A stretch of DNA of 10,924 bases from Lysobacterales bacterium (GTDB lineage: Bacteria > Pseudomonadota > Gammaproteobacteria > Xanthomonadales > SZUA-36), in assembly GCA_009692275.1 (NCBI GenBank), contig SHZL01000068.1:1-10924 (forward strand). The letters run 5' to 3'. Positions within the stretch are counted from its first letter, which is position 1. The number at the start of each line of letters is the position of its first letter. A model generated the notes under the pieces. That model made no database searches. It was not told the origin of the DNA and saw only the letters and a program-made list of their open reading frames with translations. The position numbers and the translations under genes were made by a program. Shown here piece after piece: positions 6,346 to 10,924 of the stretch.

Positions 6346-6912
6346 TTATTCAAAACGCTTTGCAATCACCGCGCGTACGATGGCTGAACTGCTGCTCCGT
6401 TCACCGATGCCGCGACCGCTGATCCGATAGAAGGCCACTCCCTTGTTGGGAGCACCTGCGAGATCGTCCCTGAGGAATATCTGCTGTTCCATGATGAAGG
6501 TTGGCTGGCTATGCACCATGGGAACGCTGACTGCCAGGTTGCTGTCGTTGGTCGGGTTAGTTCCGTAGGCGCGAGCTGTGCTCCACAGCGCGTCCTTGGG
6601 TGTAGGTGAGTCTGGATATACACCTTGTTCCCACACCCGGGACGTATTGGTACAGCCTGAGCTGCAAGGAAACGGGCGGGCCAGGGCACCCTTTCCGAGG
6701 CTTTGAATCCAGGCCGAAGACCAGCGCGTGCCAGCTTCAGCAGCTTCGAAGGCGACACTTTGGTCGCGAAAGTTACCTGAGAGCTTTTCCTGAATGATGG
6801 CGCTTTGGAAACCAGCGACACCCAGGACTACCAGCACCACCAGCAACATGAGGCCGACCAGCAGCACGGCCCCATTCTGTTTCTTGCATGACGAAAATGG
6901 AACCCGGTTCAT
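6346..6912 (-). CDS. pilX: Type IV pilus minor pilin PilX
   Basis: A 188-residue minor pilin. The N-terminus has a short basic leader (SSCKKQNG) and a long hydrophobic helix, residues 15-40. The PilX-family signature EKLSGNFRDQSVAFEAAEAG follows at 42-61. The prepilin-peptidase site would be after G14, giving alanine at +1 instead of phenylalanine and valine instead of the usual glutamate at +5. I recall PilX relatives also showing a Q-x-G-A form of the site, so this need not mean loss of function. The ATG overlaps the pilW stop as ATGA (6909-6912), implying translational coupling, with AGGA ten bases upstream. In P. aeruginosa PilX belongs to the PilVWX core that binds PilY1 and FimU/PilE to prime and cap the pilus. 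Placement directly before pilY1 supports the name. Confidence 0.9.
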   Translation of the reverse strand: MNRVPFSSCKKQNGAVLLVGLMLLVVLVVLGVAGFQSAIIQEKLSGNFRDQSVAFEAAEAGTRWSSAWIQSLGKGALARPFPCSSGCTNTSRVWEQGVYPDSPTPKDALWSTARAYGTNPTNDSNLAVSVPMVHSQPTFIMEQQIFLRDDLAGAPNKGVAFYRISGRGIGERSSSSAIVRAVIAKRFE

Positions 6913-7745
6913 AGCGTCAAATTCCTGATGGTCACCGTGGAGGTGAATTGCTTGCGCAGCTTTCTGTCCGCTGCAGGCGTCACTTGCACGTCCAGGACGT
7001 TGAAAGTAGTTTGCAGATCTTCTGTTTGAGCGTTCTCCGGGCTGGCGAGCAGCAGGCCGATCTTGACCACCACAGGTACGCCATTTTGCATGGTGTTGAG
7101 CAGGCTTTCCGCTTCACAGAGGTATGAACTCTGCAGGCACACGGTGTTCTCTGGTCTGATGCCGCCCGCGGCTGACCAGCTGTTGACGCTGAAGTCAGGC
7201 GGAAAGTCGGTATCGACGCCGTACAGAACCTGGAACGACTCCACGCCATCGATAATGCCTTGTTGGGAAATTTGGGTGGATAAGGCCCCGGGGGAAGCGC
7301 CGTATTGGCAGGTCCAGACCAGGTTTCCACTATTGTTGACGGCAAAGGTGAGGCGCTTGTAGAGCGCTCTTGCCTCGCCGGTTTCCGGGTCAATCGCATT
7401 ATTCAGAATGCCAACACAGCTGACGTTATCTTCATACATGATCTGCAGCGTGTCATTGCCGCCGTTTGCACCATCCGTGGAAGCAGCTGTCACCGGGTGG
7501 TAACCGCTCGCGGGCTCGTTCCAGACCAGTGAGCGGTAGCCGGCTTTGCGGATTTCCCGGGATACAAAGTGCATCGCAAGCCGCCCGTCCTCTTGCACCC
7601 GGGTAAGGCCATCCTGCACCCGATAAGTTTGTTTGGACCCCGCAAACAACTGGGTCATGACCAGCAGGATGAGCAGGCCGAGCGTCATTGCAACCAGCAG
7701 CTCGATGAGGGTGAATCCTCTATATTTGTTTTCGGTCATTGCCAT
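6909..7745 (-). CDS. pilW: Type IV pilus minor pilin PilW
   Basis: 278 residues from the chosen ATG at 7745. That start has AGAGGA seven bases upstream and gives the leader MAMTENKYRG. Cleavage after G10 leaves FTLIELLVAM with the +5 glutamate E15. The same frame stays open to 7991, but that stretch lies inside pilV and encodes no pilin-like sequence. After the N-terminal helix (about 11-35, GLLILLVMTQLF) comes the PilW-type RVQDGLTRVQEDGRLAMHFVSREIRKAGYR segment, typical of PilW/PulJ-class minor pilins. The C-terminal part has several cysteines, including one in NVSCVG and a pair in TVCLQSSYLCEAE. PilW is one of the larger minor pilins and should act with PilV and PilX at the pilus tip. The pilV stop is 38 bases upstream and the pilX start overlaps by four. 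Confidence 0.92.
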   Translation of the reverse strand: MAMTENKYRGFTLIELLVAMTLGLLILLVMTQLFAGSKQTYRVQDGLTRVQEDGRLAMHFVSREIRKAGYRSLVWNEPASGYHPVTAASTDGANGGNDTLQIMYEDNVSCVGILNNAIDPETGEARALYKRLTFAVNNSGNLVWTCQYGASPGALSTQISQQGIIDGVESFQVLYGVDTDFPPDFSVNSWSAAGGIRPENTVCLQSSYLCEAESLLNTMQNGVPVVVKIGLLLASPENAQTEDLQTTFNVLDVQVTPAADRKLRKQFTSTVTIRNLTL

Positions 7746-7783
7746 AGCCTGGTCCTCTCGTCGGGAATTTGTGCAACGATTGC

Positions 7784-8293
7784 TCACGGAACCAGCGATA
7801 AAACGTGCCGGTAAAAGTTTTCGCCTGTCGGCAGCGAGCCCTGGGTACGAGAGTCTGTCCAAAATAGCTTGATCGTATTCATACCCTGGCCATCGCAAGC
7901 CGGGTTTGCTGGTGTACCATCTTCGGGCGTGGAATCCATGCACATGACAGCAGTGGCGCCCGGTAACGCGTCCGTGGCGTGTTGGGTCCACAAGGTACCG
8001 TCATACTGGGCTTGTTCGTCGTAGTCACAACTGGTACCAGAGACACACACCTTCTCGCCACTCTGGAGATTCACCGCAAACATGTTTTTTTCGTAGCCTT
8101 CCATATTGGCCCGCATGGTATCGGCTAGTTCCTCGGCAATGATGGTCGCCTGGGTCTGGCTGTGGCCATGCGAGACACTTTGCAGATTGACCAGGCTGAG
8201 ACTGGCAACACTGACCAGGCCCACGCTCATGACTGCCACGGCGGTCAGGATTTCGATCATGGTGAAACCTTTTTGCTGCATGCCGGGTTTCAT
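7784..8293 (-). CDS. pilV: Type IV pilus minor pilin PilV
   Basis: A 169-residue minor pilin with leader MKPGMQQKG, cleavage expected after G9, and mature start FTMIEILTAVAVMSVGLVSVASLS, with the conserved glutamate at residue 14. The segment QTQATIIAEELADTMRANMEGY after the helix is typical of PilV/GspI-like pilins. Cysteine pairs occur in KVCVSGTSCDY, and others in VMCMDS and PACDG; they could form disulfides. The ATG overlaps the fimU stop (ATGA, 8290-8293), so translation is likely coupled. An in-frame ATG four codons later (8281) is an alternative start and would leave a 5-residue leader. In the operon PilV joins PilW and PilX in the priming subcomplex. Confidence 0.9.
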   Translation of the reverse strand: MKPGMQQKGFTMIEILTAVAVMSVGLVSVASLSLVNLQSVSHGHSQTQATIIAEELADTMRANMEGYEKNMFAVNLQSGEKVCVSGTSCDYDEQAQYDGTLWTQHATDALPGATAVMCMDSTPEDGTPANPACDGQGMNTIKLFWTDSRTQGSLPTGENFYRHVLSLVP

Positions 8294-8856
8294 GATTCGT
8301 CGCTGCCGCCGGATGAGTGGCCCGCGTGCTCCCCGGATTGAATCAGGCCAAAAGCGGATACGGTGACATCAGAACAGTGGTCGCTGACGCTGCTGTTCTG
8401 GTAGCAGTTGGTGATGGTGACATTTGCGCTGAGTGAGGTGGTTCCGTCGGAGCGAAAGACAATCACGTCATCAAAACCAGACGCGTTAGTGTTGCCGTCG
8501 AGGTTCACAACCCGAACAATCTCGCCCGGGTCGGCCACGCTGTCGCCATCCGCGTCAGTGAATACAATCCAGCCGTTTTCCCAGTTACTTTCGCTGCACG
8601 TGCCGTCACTGCCCACGGGGCATATGGTAATATTTTCGCCGGATGTGATCGCGTTGGAGCGAGCCAGGTTGAGTCCCGAAACAATGGTGTTAGCGGCGGC
8701 AGTCACCTGGTTGTTTGCAACCAGATTTTGCAGAGAAGGAAGGGCTAAAGCCAGGCCAATAGCCACCATCACCAGGGTGATCGCAAGTTCTATGATGGTG
8801 AAGCCAGCTTCGAAAGCGCGGGTAACAGGGGCGCAGAATCCATTGCATTTATTCAT
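8290..8856 (-). CDS. fimU: Minor pilin FimU/FimT (GspH family)
   Basis: First gene of the operon, 188 residues from the ATG at 8856. That start has AAAGGA about seven bases upstream. A GTG at 8874 in the same frame is less likely, because the ribosome-binding site would lie inside its coding sequence. The leader, MNKCNGFCAPVTRAFEAG, is long for a pilin (18 residues). Cleavage gives FTIIELAITLVMVAIGLALALPSLQNLVANNQ with the +5 glutamate E23. The rest fits the GspH/FimT fold: LNLARSNAITSGENITICPVG, then GWIVFTDADGDSVADPGE, where D101, D103, D105 and D109 form an EF-hand-like loop. Only one GspH-type gene is present, so FimU versus FimT is decided by its place before pilV. FimU is thought to link the PilVWX-PilY1 tip complex to the major pilin. 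Confidence 0.88.
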   Translation of the reverse strand: MNKCNGFCAPVTRAFEAGFTIIELAITLVMVAIGLALALPSLQNLVANNQVTAAANTIVSGLNLARSNAITSGENITICPVGSDGTCSESNWENGWIVFTDADGDSVADPGEIVRVVNLDGNTNASGFDDVIVFRSDGTTSLSANVTITNCYQNSSVSDHCSDVTVSAFGLIQSGEHAGHSSGGSDES

Positions 8857-9051
8857 GAGAAAAATCCTTTTCACTCAAGCGTTCGTTTCTACTCGTAATC
8901 TTAATCTCAAAAGGGGGGCTCCTGAGCACCGTTAGTCTGGCATATTCTACCGTTTGACGGTGCGGTGAATTTACCTGGCTCACCGGCTCCTGTCCATTTG
9001 GAATCTGGCACCCAGCGCACCGGCGGAACGTTTCACTCCCACAAGGCAAGA
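8857..9051. promoter_or_regulatory. Divergent intergenic region of fimU and rlmI
   Basis: This 195-base gap must hold the promoters of the pilin operon (minus) and rlmI (plus). A dyad ACCGT-TTG-ACGGT lies at 8949-8961. It contains CCGTTTGAC (8950-8958), one base from the CCGTTTGTC form of the AlgR site; AlgR activates the fimU operon in P. aeruginosa. GCGTTCGTT near 8879-8887 is a weaker match. TAGAAT on the minus strand next to the dyad could be a -10, but I see no good -35. No small gene or RNA is recognised. Confidence 0.35.
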
Positions 9052-10251
9052 ATGATGGAATTCCAGGAATTACGACTCAAACCCAAGGCAGACCAGCGTT
9101 TGCGCACCGGCCACCTGTGGGTTTACTCCAACGAAGTTGACTCGGACCTGAAACAGTTTCAGCCAGGTGAACTCGCGAACCTGGCCACCGCCACTGGCAA
9201 GCCGCTGGGCACCGTGATGGTCAATCCGCACCACCTCATCTGCGGACGGATATTCAGTCGCGCTTCTGGCCAGCCCCTGAGTCACAAGTTCATTCGCCAC
9301 CGCCTGGAAGCCGCGCTGCGCCTGCGCAGCCAGGCGTTTGACCGGCCCTACTATCGGCTGGTGTTCGGTGACAGCGATGGCCTGCCCGGGCTGGTGGTGG
9401 ACCGGTTTGGCGCAACCCTGGTGGTCCAGGTATCCCTGGCCGGGATGGAACAGGCACTGACGGAAATTATTTCCGCGCTGAATGTTGTAGTGGAGCCGAC
9501 CACCATCGTATTGAAAAACGACGGCAAGCTGCGCGCCAGCGAAGGTCTGGATAGCTACGTGCGCATGGAGCAAGGACAGTTGCTGGAAGGCGGCCTGGTC
9601 GAGCTGGAAGAAAACGGCACCCGGTTCATGGCCCCGGTCCTGGCCGGACAGAAGACCGGCTGGTTTTACGATCATCGCCTCAACCGTGAGCGTATGTCCC
9701 ACTATGCACGCGGCAAGCGAGTACTGGATGTGTGCTCCTACATTGGCGGTTGGGGAGTACAGGCCGCGCGGGCAGGCGCCGAACAGGTTTTATGCCTGGA
9801 TACCTCGGCTTTTGCTTTGGACCTTGCGCTGCAAAATGCGCAGTTGAATGGTTTGCAGGGCAAGCTGGCCATTCTTGAAGGGGATGCATTTGCAGCCATG
9901 AAGTCCTTACGCGACAGCGGCGAACGTTTTGATGTGATCATTCTGGACCCGCCGGCATTCATTCCCAGGCGCAAAGATTATAAAGAGGGCAGGCTGGCCT
10001 ACAGTCGCTTGAATCAACTGGCCCTGCGCCTGATGTCGCAGGAAGGCATCCTGGCCAGTGCGTCCTGTTCCATGCATTTGAGCCAGGACGATTTGCTCGA
10101 CGTGGTGCGTGCGTCCGGCAGGCAGATCGATCGGCAGGTCCAGATCCTGGAAATCGGCCACCAGGGTCCGGATCATCCGGTGCATCCGGCCATAGCCGAG
10201 ACGCAGTACATCAAGTCACTGCTTGCCAGGGTAGGTCCCGCGGAATTTTAG
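9052..10251 (+). CDS. rlmI: 23S rRNA m5C1962 methyltransferase RlmI
   Basis: 399 residues from the ATG at 9052, close to E. coli RlmI (396). AAGG lies five bases upstream; a second ATG at 9055 is equally plausible. The frame is open from 8965, but that extension has no family-like sequence. An N-terminal PUA domain (about 1-75, KPKADQRLRTGHLWVYSNEVD) is followed by a central domain and a Rossmann-like SAM methyltransferase. Its motifs are VLDVCSYIGGWGVQAA (224-239) for SAM binding, the acidic D250 in CLDTS, DPPAF at 299-303, and SCS with the likely nucleophile C339. FYDHR at about 205-209 is the family's conserved lead-in to the methyltransferase domain. The protein transfers a methyl group from SAM to cytosine 1962 of 23S rRNA. 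Two adjacent TAG codons (10249-10254) end the gene. It stands divergent to fimU and shows no functional link to the pilus operon. Confidence 0.92.
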   Translation: MMEFQELRLKPKADQRLRTGHLWVYSNEVDSDLKQFQPGELANLATATGKPLGTVMVNPHHLICGRIFSRASGQPLSHKFIRHRLEAALRLRSQAFDRPYYRLVFGDSDGLPGLVVDRFGATLVVQVSLAGMEQALTEIISALNVVVEPTTIVLKNDGKLRASEGLDSYVRMEQGQLLEGGLVELEENGTRFMAPVLAGQKTGWFYDHRLNRERMSHYARGKRVLDVCSYIGGWGVQAARAGAEQVLCLDTSAFALDLALQNAQLNGLQGKLAILEGDAFAAMKSLRDSGERFDVIILDPPAFIPRRKDYKEGRLAYSRLNQLALRLMSQEGILASASCSMHLSQDDLLDVVRASGRQIDRQVQILEIGHQGPDHPVHPAIAETQYIKSLLARVGPAEF

Positions 10252-10261
10252 TAGCTGGCCT

Positions 10262-10924
10262 TCAGCCCCAAAAACCCGGATCGAACACATCCACCACGCC
10301 CTTGTTGTATACCAGGCCACCAGGGTGGTCATATTTCTGCAGCAAGGGCCCGTCAATATCGACAAAATCGCACAATTGCGCGATGACAAAGGCCGGCGCC
10401 ATGCTCAATGAACTGCCCACCATGTTGCCCACCATCAATTTCAGGCCCTTTGCTCTTGCGGCTTTTGCCAGGTTCAGTGCCTCGGTCAAACCACCGGTCT
10501 TGTCCAGCTTGATGTTGATCATGCTGTAACGGCTGGCCGCGGCATCGAGTTCACCGGAATGCAGGCAGGATTCGTCAGCACACAGGGTGATGGGGGAGGC
10601 AAACCCCTCCAGCGCTTCATCTGCACCACGCTCGAGTGGCTGTTCCAGCATTTCCAGGCCCAGCTTCTGCAAAGTCGGTAATGCTGCCTGCAACAACTCG
10701 AAATCCCAGCCCTGGTTCGCATCCACCACCAGCTTCACATCCGGGCGAGCGGCGCGGATAGCCGCCAGTTTCTCACAGGGCATGTGGCTGCTGAGCTTGA
10801 TCTTGAGAATCGGGCAATCCTTCGCGGCGCGGGCTTTTTCCGCCATCGCTTCAGGCGTATCTTCCAGGCCGATGGTAAATACCGTGGTCACTGGTTTCGG
10901 GTTGATACCAGTCAGTTGCCATAT
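10262..10924 (-). CDS. Dipeptide epimerase (L-Ala-D/L-Glu epimerase family), 3' part
   Basis: The last 220 codons are visible. The frame stays open to the window edge (WQLTGINPKP precedes the GTG at 10891, which is therefore probably not the start), so roughly the first 110-130 residues are missing. It belongs to the enolase superfamily, muconate-lactonizing group. Visible marks, numbered from the first visible codon, are the K41-I-K43 catalytic motif, metal ligands D68 (VDANQGW), E94 (LEQP) and D117 (ADES), the second catalytic lysine K139 (INIKLDKTGG), and D189-x-D191 in VDIDGPLL, a mark of the dipeptide-epimerase subgroup. These enzymes invert the C-terminal residue of dipeptides such as L-Ala-D-Glu released in murein recycling; exact substrate cannot be read here. 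The gene converges with rlmI, leaving 10 bases between stop codons. Confidence 0.88.
   Translation of the reverse strand: MWQLTGINPKPVTTVFTIGLEDTPEAMAEKARAAKDCPILKIKLSSHMPCEKLAAIRAARPDVKLVVDANQGWDFELLQAALPTLQKLGLEMLEQPLERGADEALEGFASPITLCADESCLHSGELDAAASRYSMINIKLDKTGGLTEALNLAKAARAKGLKLMVGNMVGSSLSMAPAFVIAQLCDFVDIDGPLLQKYDHPGGLVYNKGVVDVFDPGFWG

Noticed and set aside
7746..7991. N-terminal extension of PilW to base 7991
   Set aside because: It lies inside pilV in another frame, is not pilin-like, and would place the prepilin cleavage site over 90 residues from the start.
9070..9702. 210-codon minus-strand open frame opposite rlmI
   Set aside because: Antisense to the conserved RlmI protein and without recognisable domains.
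1..10924. CRISPR array, insertion sequence or defence system
   Set aside because: No regularly spaced repeats, transposase or defence-related domains were seen on either strand; the only mobile-element genes are the integrase and its helix-turn-helix neighbour.

Overview
The window looks like a gammaproteobacterial chromosome (Pseudomonadales/Oceanospirillales-like), at the edge of an integrated mobile element. The grounds are the type IV pilus minor-pilin cluster in the Pseudomonas aeruginosa order (fimU-pilV-pilW-pilX-pilY1-pilY2-pilE), an rlmI orthologue, and moderately GC-rich sequence. The genus cannot be fixed from this sequence alone.

Left part (1 to about 1756): the end of a genomic island or prophage. 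On the minus strand lie a P4-type tyrosine integrase (309-1565) and, downstream of it, the first 49 codons of an AlpA/excisionase-like helix-turn-helix protein that runs off the window. To the right of the integrase is a 14-base sequence identical, as I remember it, to the 3' end of a common bacterial tRNA-Ser (acceptor stem, discriminator G and CCA). A GC-rich intrinsic terminator follows. No complete tRNA is present, so this is best read as the duplicated attachment half-site at the island boundary. The intact tRNA-Ser would then lie at the far, unseen end of the island.

Middle (1797-8856): seven minus-strand genes packed as an operon with 4-base start/stop overlaps or short gaps. FimU, PilV, PilW, PilX and PilE are minor pilins that prime and cap the type IV pilus. 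PilY1 is a large calcium-binding, VWA-bearing tip adhesin/sensor. PilY2 is a small secreted protein of unclear role. The operon ends at the same palindromic terminator that borders the island. For pilE, pilW and fimU, ribosome-binding sites favour starts inside the longest open frames.

Right part (9052-10924): rlmI (23S rRNA m5C methyltransferase) runs divergently from fimU. It converges, with a 10-base gap, on a minus-strand dipeptide epimerase (L-Ala-D/L-Glu epimerase family) whose 5' end lies outside the window.

I see no wholly undescribed system. The points most worth checking are the island boundary, the control features of the small helix-turn-helix gene (a C8 tract in its coding sequence and a hairpin over its ribosome-binding site), the repeats around the integrase, and the several predicted metal sites of PilY1.
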